A DNA stretch of 64,000 nt from Epicoccum nigrum (Eukaryota > Ascomycota > Dothideomycetes > Pleosporales > Didymellaceae), in the NCBI GenBank assembly GCA_002116315.1, contig KZ107838.1, positions 1,914,576 through 1,978,575 of the forward strand. The letters run 5' to 3'. Numbering within the stretch: position 1 is the first letter of the stretch; each line of letters opens with the position of its first letter. The position numbers were made by a program, and so were the translations under genes. Below, one piece after another: positions 20,705-31,843 of this stretch. Under the pieces are notes generated by a model. That model saw only the letters and a list, made by a program, of their open reading frames with translations, was not told where the DNA came from and made no database searches.

Positions 20705-23700
20705 ATGCCTGCCTCTATCGATACCAAGGCCCTTAGGTCCCTTGCCTTAGACCAGCTACCCGCCGAACTCAGTACTCTACGATCAGAGTCAACCGACGAC
20801 ACAATAACAGAGCAGCTCCTGGGCGCCATCGAACATGGTCTGATCCCAACCTCCATCTTCGCTGTCTGGCTGGGGATTTGCAAGTCTCCACTTGCTGTAC
20901 GGCAAGCTTTGAAACAGAGGATATCGGTGAAAGTCAGATTCTTGGGGATTGCTCAATTGAAGCATAGTCTTCAATCTGCGCAATGGGAAGAGTTCTGGGA
21001 CGGCCTAGGAGGCTCAGCAGGATTGCTTGATCTCCTTGGAGATCTCTCGGTACGGGAGGTTAGGAGCGCGTGTAAGGCTATCGGCCGTGTCGCAACAGAA
21101 GGAGACGTTCTCCGCAAAAGACAGAGAGTGACCGAGTTGTTCAAGGGATTTTACCCCAACATCTTTCCGGAGGCAGTAGCCAAAACACACGACTCGCGGC
21201 CCTTGACCAAATTCTATGAAGAGCTCGTTCCAGCCTGTACGACAGAGTTAGTCGAATGGATCACAAGCCAGGAACAAGATGGGAAATGGCGGTTTGTTAG
21301 AGAGAATAAGCTCCTGAAATATCATGCCGATAGCGTGGGAAGAGCTGCAATACGCTCAGTGTTTGAGGGTCGATCTTCAAGTGGAAAATACAAAGACCGG
21401 CTCGAGAAGATCTCGACTGGACGCCCCGCTCAATTATTCTTATCCGAGACACCACCAACGGAGGAAAGGTTTTCCAGCTCTATGACCTTCGCGCTCCAAC
21501 TTCTCCGTCATGTCGTCGAGACCAAGTCTACACAATTAGAAGATTCGTGGGTCCTGAAGAACCTCATTCAACCACTGCTCAAACGAGCTATGTCTAAACG
21601 TGTCAGTTGGCCTAGCACCCAAAACATTGCTACACTAGCGACCGAATTTTTGCGACAGCAACCTTCTGCTGCGAGGGCACTCACCGGCAACAGACATGAC
21701 CTGTTGCACCTGGTAGGGATATGCTGGTCGCGTCGGTCAACCTTATTCGAGCCTCAACTTAAGCAGTTAGTAAAAGCTGTCTTTGATGAAAAGCCAACAT
21801 TTGAAACTCTTGGGAACCTCCTGATTGGTGTTCCTCGATCAAGACGATACGCGCTGCTCCGGTTGTTCTGTAAAGAAACGATGTACGTAGATCTGGAATC
21901 TGGAACAAATCTCTCAGAGACTCGAGGTCGCCTCTCTGCAGATCTATTGAGTGCTCTCCAAGCACCAGATGCAATGAAGCTGTTTAAGTGCCTTCGAGAT
22001 ACAAGAGGCGATGCAGAGCTTGTTGACCTAGGTTTTTATACCTCTGTATTGGTTACAACTCGGACTCCAGATGTATATGAGGGCGACCCAGATATATACT
22101 ACCTGGTGCTTCTCAATCGCAATGGAATGTACGAAGAAGCAGAGGCCTACGCATCCAAGATCATGGAGGTGCGAAAAAAGAACACTCAGACAGCCTCCAA
22201 TAGGGAGCGACGAGCAGAATATGCACTATCTGCTTGGGCGTGCGCAAGCGCCAGCGGCTCTCTTGCGCTGCTGTCTGAGACTGTTCAATGGGCTCGCCGC
22301 TTCGTCCGCGACCAACTGACAGCCGCTAGGCTCTTCTCGAATTGTTACGACGAGATGATCCAGTTACTTTCCGGATTCCGCAAACACACGACAACGCTAC
22401 CCAAACTTGATGAACTTCGTGGGCGGGTCAAGACAGCGAATAAGATCATGCTGGATCTGCTGGAAATCGCCTGCTCTGCCGTACGTGAGCCACACTTTCG
22501 AGTGGGTGACTGGCGCTTGATATTGGATTTGTTCAATCAAGTGATCAAAGAGCGTTTGTGCTTTTTAGCCAACCTCCAAGACGCATCAGAAGTTTCTGAT
22601 AGAGATCTCTACCATGCAATGTGGTCCGATACGATTCCCATACTTCTACAAGTCGAGATTACTCTTCTCGACGAAGAATTCGAGAAGCTAGGTGAAGGCA
22701 ACATTTGCGGAATTCTAGACTGGGAGTCAATTCTCCCAGACGACTTGACCTCCTGGAGAAAACATGCTTGGGACTTTGTTGATAATCTCGCCAAGGCAAG
22801 GGACCAGATGTGGATGAAGCTGAGAGCAGCCCGGTACCCCGATGTCCTCACTCTTCCCGAACCATTCCCGCGCGGATTGCCAGTCCAGAATCTGTTCTCA
22901 CTCCGATATTCGACTCAGGCCATCCCGGTAGATCTTCACGGTCTTACACCATACATCTTTGCGCAGGTCAAAAATGTTCTTTTCATCAGCCCGAAGACGG
23001 CTCTGGAACCAGTAGTCAAGGACACCATGGGTCAAGCCATCGGTCCGTTTGTTGACAACTACGAACACGCCCTGAAGTTATATATTTCTGTTGCCTGCAA
23101 TAAGAAAGAAAAAGAACGACGCTTTGCAGAAGTTTGGGAACATTTGGTTGGCCCTCTGAGCAAGGGAAGGATGACGCGAGAAGAGGCTACAGACTACTGG
23201 TATCCCTTCGTCCCTCATGATATGCGGAATTTCAAACTCCTGCCAGACGAAACTCCCATACACTGGCCGCTATTACCCAGGCCAGATGACCCACTCCAGT
23301 ACCAGGAATGGAACCCGCTCGACGGCCGACCTGTCGATGACGTGACACGCAAGGCGCGTGATCTGGGTCGGGCCACGTATCTTGATTTCTGCACGTTCGG
23401 TATTCAGTCTCAACAGTCTTCTAGACCTACCTTCTCTTCCCGTATCAAAGCACCCAAGCCACGCCTCCCTGAGAAGAAGCGGTACGGGGGCTCGATCTGG
23501 AACTATGCCCAAGGACCTGAAGCCAAGGAAGCCAACGCCCTGTCTGCGCTTTTGTATTTGGACGCGAAATATGGATCAAAGGAAGGATTGTTGTCGACGC
23601 CATTCCCATCCGCTGATGATATTCGCTTTCCATGTGTGTACTTGGACGAAGATTTCCTTTCTCGAGATGAGCTGAAAGTCCATACTGCATTGAGACAGGC

Positions 23701-25591
23701 GTACTCAGAGTCTGCACCTTTATTGTTGATTCATAAGGTAGCTATGGCTGTTGTAGAGAGACTCTTCTCTTCAAAGAGTTCTCCGACGCTAGAGGGTGCA
23801 AGTCTTGAGCTTGTGAGGGCCCTTAAGGATAGTGACAGGCCTAGTCTTGCCTTTGATCTAGCTCTGAGGGTCATCATTAGTCAGCCTACTGCCAGCTCAT
23901 GGCACCGTGTCCTCTTCAATGACGGCTTTCTTAACAGCCTTCCAGCGTCAGAGGCCAAGAGATGCATCGAGAAGTATGCAGAGGCAATTGGACAAAGACT
24001 CAATGCTATGAAGGAAAGTAAAGTCCAAGCAGAGGCCGATAACGAGGCAGATACCCAAGTACTCGAAGAAAGCGGAGCTCGAAAGGAAGATCAGCCGTTC
24101 ATCAAGATTACCACCCTCAAGTCGCTCGCTCAACTCTTAAACAACTCTGCCTATATAGGGGAAGACGTGTCATTGAAGATTCTCTCCGACCTATCTCAAG
24201 CAGTCTCTCACATCGATGTTCGTGTCAGCATTCTGAAGACCTTTCTGAGTAAGCTTGACAGCAACCGTCCCGAACTATGGGACGTCGTCTGCTCAGCACT
24301 AGCAGGCTTTTTACCAATAGTTGGGAGTATGAACGAACGAGAGCCTACGAAATCAGTACCAAGAGAGCCTGCCAATGCTGATAATAACTTTCTTGAGAGT
24401 CATAAGATGATCGAGCAAGGACAAAGGGAACTGCCTAAACTCGTCCTCACCATACAGCTGTTATGGGAAGACAATTCCCCAATGGCAGGCGCGATAAACG
24501 AGCATCTCAGGAGAATCTATGATCCCCGGCTTTTGAAAATATATCTGGAGCGTATTGTCCTGCCACTTCTCAAAGCTTTCGAGGACCAGACAGCGAGATG
24601 GACCACAATGTTCCTCAGGAAGTACGCAAAAGAGAACTCAGAGCTCCTCAATCTATACGTTCCACCTGTTCCAAAAGGCATTGCGATATGGAGCGTGATC
24701 TTGACGAAGATGGATCAATGCCCCGTACCACAGACCCTCCTGGACAAGTATGTGACATACGTGCTCTTCAAGATCGAGCCACCAGTTCCAGTCCGTGATT
24801 TCAATCAGAGTCTGTACAAATCAGCTTTGAGAAACCATCCCGAGGTCGAGACATGGCTGGACCTCTATGGAAATGAGACAGGTCGATATTGGTCCAAGCT
24901 GCTCCCACCCAGGCAAGCTGTGTTCGAACCCGAGGAAAACATGGGTCTCCAGTCACATATCACTGCCCAGTCCTATCGGGAGGCTTTTTTGAAGGTCTTC
25001 AAGGCTTTGATCTTGGCCGATAGTCCAAACTATACCCGTCTGACAGAGTTTGTCTCCCTTGTTGATGTCACCGAGGACTGCAAACTCATAAATGAAGAGA
25101 TGATCGCGCATGTCAGCAGTCTCCGCACCAGAGAGTGGGAACGGGACCCCAAACGATCGCCTGCAGTTCTTCCCGATGTTTTTCCCTGGCGATTGCTTCT
25201 CTTAACCTACCCAAGGGAAGATGGGTCTGACGGCGAGCCAGAGTGCAAGGCTTTTGCAAAGCAAATAGCCACCCTCGTCGACGAGATCAGTGGAGGCGTG
25301 TATCATGAGAAACTTGAGAAGCTCAAGGAGCAGACAAAGTACACCTCGAGGCGTGGTAAAGTGCTCACTGCACTCTTTCTTGGTGATATCTCGAAGACGA
25401 GGCTATCGTGGCTCACCACATCTGATATAATACGGGTGGACGTGGCTGCATACTTGTTGCTGGAGTCTGGACATGTTCATGTGAAGAGCCATGAGGACCG
25501 AGTGAAAGCCCTGTTGAATTCTTGGACGGAGAGCGAGAATGAAGAGGTTCGGAGGACGGGATACAAGGTCAGTGAGGCATTGAGCGATTGA
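20705..25591 (+). CDS. Unrecognised 1628-aa helical protein, intronless
   Basis: One uninterrupted frame of 1628 codons, unusual beside intron-bearing neighbours. It has no signal peptide or clear membrane segment, and is rich in Leu, Glu, Arg and amphipathic helices, which suggests an alpha-solenoid or HEAT/ARM-like scaffold. N-terminal features include LDQLPAELSTLRSE and AVWLGICKSP. A central part has RSRRYALLRLFCKETMYVDL. There are conserved-looking aromatic steps (DYWYPFVPHDMRNFKLLPDE, GGSIWNYAQGPEAKEANAL) and a C-terminal segment (TRLSWLTTSDIIRVDVAAYL). No catalytic motif is visible. I suspect a fungus-specific conserved protein, but I do not recognise it. The ATG at 20705 is preceded by in-frame stops. 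Confidence 0.85.
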   Translation: MPASIDTKALRSLALDQLPAELSTLRSESTDDTITEQLLGAIEHGLIPTSIFAVWLGICKSPLAVRQALKQRISVKVRFLGIAQLKHSLQSAQWEEFWDGLGGSAGLLDLLGDLSVREVRSACKAIGRVATEGDVLRKRQRVTELFKGFYPNIFPEAVAKTHDSRPLTKFYEELVPACTTELVEWITSQEQDGKWRFVRENKLLKYHADSVGRAAIRSVFEGRSSSGKYKDRLEKISTGRPAQLFLSETPPTEERFSSSMTFALQLLRHVVETKSTQLEDSWVLKNLIQPLLKRAMSKRVSWPSTQNIATLATEFLRQQPSAARALTGNRHDLLHLVGICWSRRSTLFEPQLKQLVKAVFDEKPTFETLGNLLIGVPRSRRYALLRLFCKETMYVDLESGTNLSETRGRLSADLLSALQAPDAMKLFKCLRDTRGDAELVDLGFYTSVLVTTRTPDVYEGDPDIYYLVLLNRNGMYEEAEAYASKIMEVRKKNTQTASNRERRAEYALSAWACASASGSLALLSETVQWARRFVRDQLTAARLFSNCYDEMIQLLSGFRKHTTTLPKLDELRGRVKTANKIMLDLLEIACSAVREPHFRVGDWRLILDLFNQVIKERLCFLANLQDASEVSDRDLYHAMWSDTIPILLQVEITLLDEEFEKLGEGNICGILDWESILPDDLTSWRKHAWDFVDNLAKARDQMWMKLRAARYPDVLTLPEPFPRGLPVQNLFSLRYSTQAIPVDLHGLTPYIFAQVKNVLFISPKTALEPVVKDTMGQAIGPFVDNYEHALKLYISVACNKKEKERRFAEVWEHLVGPLSKGRMTREEATDYWYPFVPHDMRNFKLLPDETPIHWPLLPRPDDPLQYQEWNPLDGRPVDDVTRKARDLGRATYLDFCTFGIQSQQSSRPTFSSRIKAPKPRLPEKKRYGGSIWNYAQGPEAKEANALSALLYLDAKYGSKEGLLSTPFPSADDIRFPCVYLDEDFLSRDELKVHTALRQAYSESAPLLLIHKVAMAVVERLFSSKSSPTLEGASLELVRALKDSDRPSLAFDLALRVIISQPTASSWHRVLFNDGFLNSLPASEAKRCIEKYAEAIGQRLNAMKESKVQAEADNEADTQVLEESGARKEDQPFIKITTLKSLAQLLNNSAYIGEDVSLKILSDLSQAVSHIDVRVSILKTFLSKLDSNRPELWDVVCSALAGFLPIVGSMNEREPTKSVPREPANADNNFLESHKMIEQGQRELPKLVLTIQLLWEDNSPMAGAINEHLRRIYDPRLLKIYLERIVLPLLKAFEDQTARWTTMFLRKYAKENSELLNLYVPPVPKGIAIWSVILTKMDQCPVPQTLLDKYVTYVLFKIEPPVPVRDFNQSLYKSALRNHPEVETWLDLYGNETGRYWSKLLPPRQAVFEPEENMGLQSHITAQSYREAFLKVFKALILADSPNYTRLTEFVSLVDVTEDCKLINEEMIAHVSSLRTREWERDPKRSPAVLPDVFPWRLLLLTYPREDGSDGEPECKAFAKQIATLVDEISGGVYHEKLEKLKEQTKYTSRRGKVLTALFLGDISKTRLSWLTTSDIIRVDVAAYLLLESGHVHVKSHEDRVKALLNSWTESENEEVRRTGYKVSEALSD

Positions 25592-25891
25592 GGCGCTTTT
25601 GAAGGATATGGTTGCGTGAAGGCGGAAAGCAAATGTAGCCGAAAAACCATGCGTCCATTACAATGAGCCCTACAACTATTTAAATAGAACCCCTTCGATT
25701 GGATCTGGAGCATTACTTTCGAAAATATGAATCTCATTTCCTTTCATAGTGCTACGCTCACCACGAGCTTATTACCGTTAGTGCGAATATTGCAACACGA
25801 AAGGCCACTAAGAGCGGACTCCTCATAACAGAGACCCAAGAAGATGTAGGCATATCGTGAACATCCTCTGAGTTCCAGTACCCTCAATCAC

Positions 25892-27713
25892 CTATTTGTT
25901 CTCTGTTGCAAAAGTTGAAGCAGTCTCGGGCCATTCATCCTCGTACAACATGAACTCATCGTGGTTCATGTGACGGTGCCTCCATAGAAAAATGATTGTC
26001 TGAACACCAAGAGCAATGGGAAGGCCAGCCCAAATCCACTGGAAACCTGATTAACTAAATTTGAACTACACATAGAATAGGAACTTACAATGAGATAGGG
26101 GTCCTTAGCGACCTTTACCAAAAATGATGAGGCTGCAAAAAAAACTGCATTAGTGAACAGGAAGATAGCCATGACCATTGACTTCATGTTGGGAGGAGCA
26201 CGAGCGTATGCCAGTTCATATCCAGTGACGCTCACGAACATCTCAGAGACAGCGCCTAGAAAGATGCCTGGAAACTGCCACCAGATTGAAATTGGTGAGA
26301 CTGCATCGCAAGTCGACGCGTGGTAGCCACATGGGGATGTTTCGTAGATGCGCCATTGGATAATTGCACCAATAGCACCGGAGATCGCGGCCATGATGAA
26401 TCCAAAGGTAATGCGGTCGATGCGGCCAAACCTGATATTGCTGCGTCTAAGGAGAGGATAGAACCCATGGCTGAGAATCGGTGCGATGACGATAATTATC
26501 AGCGGGTTGAGTCTAGCTATGAGGTCGTTAGGGACACCTGCAGAGGTCATAGCAGCACCTTGATTGGACCCAATGGTGCTGGCGCTGCTGTCGTTCAAGT
26601 TGTATAGAGGAAAGTACAAGAATACTTGGCAAGCCTCCAGTGTACGATAGACGTCGGAAACAGATTTGTCGGTCCAGGTTACGGTACGGCCTGCTGCGGC
26701 AAGAGTCGTAGGTCGCGCTGCGTCCCAGTAGCCTCTTCCCCAAAGCCTCCCTTTGTTGCCTTTGATGGCAGCACCTATGATCTTGAAGAATTGAGTCATC
26801 TCTGAGCCATCTGCTGCCTTCTTGATCAAGCGTCTGTTCATGTAGATCAAGAGAAACGGTACTTGGAGGTACACAATACCAGCAATGAGGAAGGCTACCC
26901 AAAAGCCAGCGTACTTCTCCGCGTAGGTTGTGGCGATGGTGAAGAATGCTCCGATATTGAAAAGGCCATAGTATATGATCAGAATGCGCTGTATCGTGAT
27001 CTCTGGATCAACAACAACTTTTTCTCCACTCTTGAGAGTCTCCGTGTACGGCTTCTGGTGCTCAAGCTGATCGAGAAGCATGGGGGCAATAAGAGGCTTC
27101 AAGATTCCAGCACTGATCGCAAGCAAGACGACGCTGACTATGAATGGTGCGAAACCTTTACCCGCTTTCAGCAAGACAGGTGCAGCACTGCCGACCATGA
27201 CAATGTGGGCAATACCACCAACAAGGACACCACATACGATGCCCTTGAAGCGGCCGACCCTAGCATCTGCCCACCATCCGCTAAATATAGGAACGCAGTA
27301 GGTCAAGAATGCGAGGAAAATGCTCATGGCGAAGGTGAATTGCAAACCCTGGTTACTGTGAGCCATTAGCTGGTATTCATCCAAGATCGCAGGCTGAGAC
27401 TAACAGTGCACCGGCATGGCCGTTAGAGTGGCTTTTTGGCACTGCACCTGTTCCGTTGCCACCCTTGGGCAAAGGGAACTGCAAGTAATTGTTGAACATG
27501 GCTCTGGCGCTCCAGTATGAGGCACGCTCAAAAAGTTCCATGATGCAAATCAAATATGCTGTTTTCGGGATGCGGCCAGCCACCTTCCTCAGGGTCATTG
27601 TCTCCTCATCTGTGGGTACGGTGTATTCATGGGCTGACTGCGCGTCGAAATGTTGCTCTAGAAGGCGTTAATAGTTGACAGTGAGACTCAAAATCTAAAG
27701 GGAGCTTGCCCAT
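25892..27713 (-). CDS. POT/PTR2 proton-coupled peptide transporter
   Basis: This family imports di- and tripeptides with protons at the plasma membrane. The core exons are 27657-27405, 27355-26089 and 26038-25892, joined over introns of 49 nt (27356-27404) and 50 nt (26039-26088, acceptor TTTCCAG). Joined features are PTDEETMTLRKVAGRIP, ICIMELFERASYW (the family's E-L-x-E-R-x-S-Y step), CVPIFSGWWADARVGRF, and a C-terminal WIWAGLPIALGVQTIIFLWR with a hydrophilic tail ending in FATENK. The first exon is uncertain. An ATG at 27713 followed by one G, and a 52-nt GC..AG intron (27658-27709), joins in phase and gives 556 aa. The ATG at 27598 would give 535 aa but drop the PTDEE segment. It is divergent from the MscL gene. 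Confidence 0.85.
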
Positions 27714-27736
27714 TACTGCGACGGGCGCTGAAGGGC

Positions 27737-27783
27737 TGGTTGTTGAGAAGGGATCGACGCTGAGGGTGGTTGTTGAGAAGGGA
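27737..27783. repeat. Direct repeat of 17 bp with 30-bp period
   Basis: TGGTTGTTGAGAAGGGA occurs at 27737-27753 and again at 27767-27783. The 30-bp period is a multiple of three. It lies just upstream of the peptide transporter start. A minus-strand frame from an ATG near 27850 is open across it and would repeat a PSQQP unit, but I could not splice that frame to the transporter. Confidence 0.8.
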
Positions 27784-28694
27784 CAGGCTGTGAGCAACCG
27801 ATAAGCTTTCGGTAAGACCTTCTCTGGGAGACCCCTCTTTTATCGCCCATTAATCACTCTTACTTTCACTTTCACTTCAACTATTTTTAACTATGTGGTG
27901 CGCTATCGTCACACTACACGCGCAATGAATGGAAGAATTAACGGAAAACATCCCAACTACTGTCTGCGTGGCATCTCGTAAAAGCAGTCGCGACTATTTT
28001 AGCAAATAATTTGACATAATTGTCCTTGCAGTGAAAGGATTGCGGACACGATTCTCACAAAAGTGGACCTGATGGGGTGAATGCTCGTATTGGCCAGGCA
28101 CATCCAGATACCACATTGGTCCCTGCAAAAGTCAGCAGCGCTTCAACGTCAAAACGCCCGCTGTTTGTGCTTGTAGCTATCACCTGAGTGTATCAGATGC
28201 CGCTCTGCGAAGCAGCTTCAAGCTCTCATAAGGCGTTAGCGCAACATTGGCCGTGGTGCGCTTGCTCTACACCAGATGGCACGAAGATACGATAATCAAT
28301 GGCGAACTCTCAACCATTACACAGAGTCCTCACAGTCTCGCACTCGATGTGACAATGGATTACAAGCGTAGCACTTAGGTGGAGTAGGTGTAATCTTTGG
28401 CACCATGAAATGATGTCATTTCCACAGGTACATCTTAGGGCTGTGAGTTTATGGTATACACCTCATCGTCGCAAGAGTGTATTCGTGTCTGTCTAACGTC
28501 GAAAATTATCGAAGTATTTAGTAATGGCATGTAGTAGTGAAATTGGACTGAGAGCTATTGGCCCCAATATTTCTAGCGCGTCGATGACGTAAACGCGTCG
28601 CGCGACTTCGGACTTTTTGTGTCGACTACACAAACAACACGGACCCCTTTACTTCACAGCCTCATATTTACCTCATTGGCTAACGCATCAAGAC
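27784..28694. other. Divergent intergenic region, PTR2 / mscL
   Basis: This region holds the promoters of two membrane-protein genes that point away from each other. It has short ORFs only. I see no clear element beyond A/T-rich patches. Confidence 0.4.
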
Positions 28695-29291
28695 ATGCCT
28701 CGACTCGACGAAAACACAGACCGTCAGCTCCATGATATAGAACATGGCGCTCGCTCTCGTACCCTGAAGGCTTGGGACAGTTTCAGTAACTTTGCTCTTC
28801 GCGACAATGTGCTCGAGGTTGCTGTGGGCTTGATGTAAGCATCTTAGAACACGAACTCGGAAACCCGGGGGCTAATGTTACAAAGTCTCGCTGCTGCATT
28901 CACTGCTTGCGCAAACTCGCTTGTATCCGACATCATCCTCCCACTCATCTCACTACTACCATTCCTCAGCCGCAACCTTGACGAGAAGTTCGCGATTCTC
29001 CAAAAAGGACCCCACTACAATGGAACGATCAGTACAGGATACAATACAGTCAAGCAAGCCCTTGATGATGGAGCATTGGTCTTGGCTTATGGCAACTTCT
29101 TTGATAAGGTCCTGAGGTTCTTGCTCATAGCAGTGTCGTTGTGGATCATTGCCACGACCTATAGCAGAACTAGCGGAGACAACATCGTCAAGAAGCAAGT
29201 GAAATGCAAGTACTGCAGGAAATACATTAGCGAGAAGGCAAAAAGATGCGTCAATTGCACAAGCTGGTTAGACGGCAGAGAGGACAAATAG
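28695..29291 (+). CDS. mscL: MscL-family mechanosensitive channel with C-terminal zinc ribbon
   Basis: MscL proteins are small channels that open under membrane tension. Exon 1 (28695-28834) and exon 2 (28886-29291) join over a 51-nt intron (GTAAGC..ACAAAG) to give 181 aa. The first membrane helix reads FALRDNVLEVAVGLI then LAAAFTACANSLVSDIILP, matching the bacterial pattern (F-x-x-RGNVVDLAVGVIIG). A second helix is FLLIAVSLWIIATTY. After it comes a Cys4 tail with Cys154, Cys157, Cys168 and Cys171 (KCKYCRKYISEKAKRCVNC), then TSWLDGREDK. Bacterial MscL lacks this ribbon and ends in a helical bundle. Filamentous ascomycetes do carry MscL-like genes; I recall the ribbon in relatives but could not check it. 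Confidence 0.9.
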
Positions 29292-31132
29292 TGGAAAGTG
29301 GATTGCCTATCACCACGTGTCCGCTTTATACAGATAATTGCAGGCTATCTTATCTACTATGGTCTCAACGCAGAATGCTAGGCAAGCTGATCTTTCAATG
29401 CGGGGTGCTGATCGCACAGAGCAAGGTGGCCCAACGGGCAGCAAGCTCCATGCTCGCTTCTGAGAAGGATCATGCAGGCCCTTGCCAATTCAAGGCAGCT
29501 TTGTCGCGGTATGCGAGGCTTGTTGTTTCGAGCGAGAATGAGCTCATCGATGTGACAGAAATTGTGTCATGCAGCTGGACTCCAGCATCTGCATTCACAT
29601 TACCCTAATCGAACCTACCTCCACGTTGTGCTTGCTGGGGGATATGCATGATGTTGTCATGAACGTACTTTGACACTGACAGCTGCAACTTCTGTTCGTC
29701 CCGGCGCAGGGTCAAATTCCGAACCTTACTTTCGTGCTAACAAAGGTTTGAAAGTCCTTACCCAACGCACTGGCACGCAGCTACAAAGGTAAGAATGAGA
29801 TCACTTGCTGATAGTACATTACTACAGGTGTCGCGTCCATGGCTTTCATATATTTTTAATGCGTGGTTGTGGTGGTGTAGCCATTGGAGTGTCTCAGTCC
29901 TGGGGTAGGGATACTTAAGTACTATCTCTAAGCAGAGCAGCTCCTCAGCACTTTCGAGGGGTCCAATGAAGAAGAAGAAGTAGCAAGAGCTACCACATAG
30001 GCTATGGAGCCATCTCAGAGACGTCTTTGCTTCTCTGAACTACGTACACTTACCCAAACCTCGTTCCCATACCCGTAATGTACTGGTAAAACACCTTCTC
30101 GCGACACGCAGCTGGGCGAGCAGTACAATGACATCCAGCGCGCATCTCCAGTCGTCCATCCGCGCGCACGCTGCCGAACATCCGCATCGTGCATAGTCAG
30201 TCTTGTCGCGCCGCTTTGCTTTCCCTACACAGTAAACATCTACCCATATCCACAAGTCAAGGCTGCCCCAAGACGCCCATCTCCACTTTCCATATGAGTA
30301 CCTGCCGTGCCTGCCTGACTTACCCAATATACACAGTACAGCTGAAACTGCTTATCACCTGCGACGCCTCGTGATAGGAAAAAGTCGAAACGCAACGCGC
30401 CACAATTGCGCGCGCGCTCTACGGAGGGTGAAGATCATCGTGATCAACTTGGGCACTCGCAATATCCACGGGAGGATCCGCCGGGGAAGCCCTGTGTAAA
30501 ATAGCTGAGACATGCTTTTGGGGTGACAGGTGATAGGAGCGGCGGACCAGGCACATAAGTTGTGTCGCACAACATAATATTGTTTTATTAACGTTTGCGT
30601 TCTTCAAAACATCGTTTCTTTGTTCTGGAGAACGGGGACTGCTCTATCGAACGTCGATTCAACCTTTAACGCAATGGGCAACATCCGTCGGCAAGCGCGG
30701 CGAGATATGCAAAGGTGGCACGAAGTTACGCTGAAGATGCGGGTGGGACGTCACGATACCTGGCGCTAAGGGTGGCATGCATGGCTAGCGAGGCGCATGT
30801 GGGGGTCCGGTGTAAGAATGACTCGCGACACGGTGCAGATGTCAAGTCACAGCGAACAAAGAAGACGTTCAGTCGTGCCTATGATATTTTGATATTGTCT
30901 ACATACAGACTCTACCTTACTGCTCGATTCGATGCGGTCGCGTTGTAAATGCTCATGCCCCAGCGCCGCCCAATGCAAATGACCATGCTCTGCAGCAAGC
31001 CTATGAAAACACAAAAACGCCTCCCAATGATGGATATGCGATGCAAGTAGAGCCACTGAACGCCTAGAGATGCGGGAATATCAAATAAAAATGCCAACGA
31101 CACCTCCCAATGCAGATGCTTCGTCTTGTTTC
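29292..31132. other. Intergenic 1.8 kb, no gene seen
   Basis: Only overlapping short ORFs below about 120 codons on both strands, with composition typical of non-coding sequence. No tRNA B-box, repeat or transposon motif was found. Confidence 0.4.
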
Positions 31133-31795
31133 TTACAGTCTGGCTCGTTCTGATACATCGGTCCTTGCTCTTGACTTTGATGACCTTCGGCGTTCTGCGC
31201 CGTCCAATGCCTTTCGTGATTTTGCGCGCCTCACAGGAGCCTCCTCTTCCTCTGACTCGTCCACGGTGAAGAGCTCCGGGCTTGGCTCATGCCAGGAGTG
31301 GCGGTGGCCAGAGAGTGTACGTGATGTCCTCTGGCGTCGGTTGCGCTCCTTGCGCTGAACAAGCTCCTGTGCACGACCACGTGTTGGCTCTGTCACGGTA
31401 ATCCGTGGCGAGGTGTGTGCAATGGTCTGCGGTGTGTAGTTCAGACGGTCGTCGTCAAGTCCCATGAACGACTCCTCGTCCTCTTCAGGAATGGCAGGGA
31501 CGTGATAGCGTGTGTGGAGTGGTGTGTGGTTTTGCTTGACATAACGCGCCCACTTGTTCGAGATATTAGACCTGAACTTGGCTGCTTTGCTAGTGCGAGG
31601 GCCATCATCAATTCCTGCACTGAGCGAGAGGGGATCGTAGGGATCGTCTTCCTCGCTCAAGGGTGTGAGGAAATGGGCAAAAGGCTCTTCGTCAATGTCT
31701 GGAAGACCAGCATCATACGGAGATTCAATGTCCACGCTGTCGATGCATGGTGGAAATGAATACGCCCTGGAGGACGCTCGTAGATAGGATGGCAT
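31133..31795 (-). CDS. Hypothetical acidic/basic low-complexity protein
   Basis: The frame is 236 codons from 31843, but the ATG at 31795 (220 aa) looks the better start (MPSYLRASSRAYSFPPCID). The N-terminal part is acidic (DIDEEPFAHFLTPLSEEDDP). The middle has a tryptophan-bearing SNKWARYVKQNHTPLHTRYH segment. The C-terminal part is basic and Ser/Arg-rich (RRRSSKSRARTDVSERARL). No known domain, membrane segment or signal peptide is visible. The regular alternation of charged blocks and the open frame make it more likely coding than chance. I do not recognise it. Confidence 0.5.
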   Translation of the reverse strand: MPSYLRASSRAYSFPPCIDSVDIESPYDAGLPDIDEEPFAHFLTPLSEEDDPYDPLSLSAGIDDGPRTSKAAKFRSNISNKWARYVKQNHTPLHTRYHVPAIPEEDEESFMGLDDDRLNYTPQTIAHTSPRITVTEPTRGRAQELVQRKERNRRQRTSRTLSGHRHSWHEPSPELFTVDESEEEEAPVRRAKSRKALDGAERRRSSKSRARTDVSERARL

Positions 31796-31843
31796 TGTCG
31801 ATATGATTTTTTTGAAAGCTTCGAATGGTGACTGATAGCGCAC

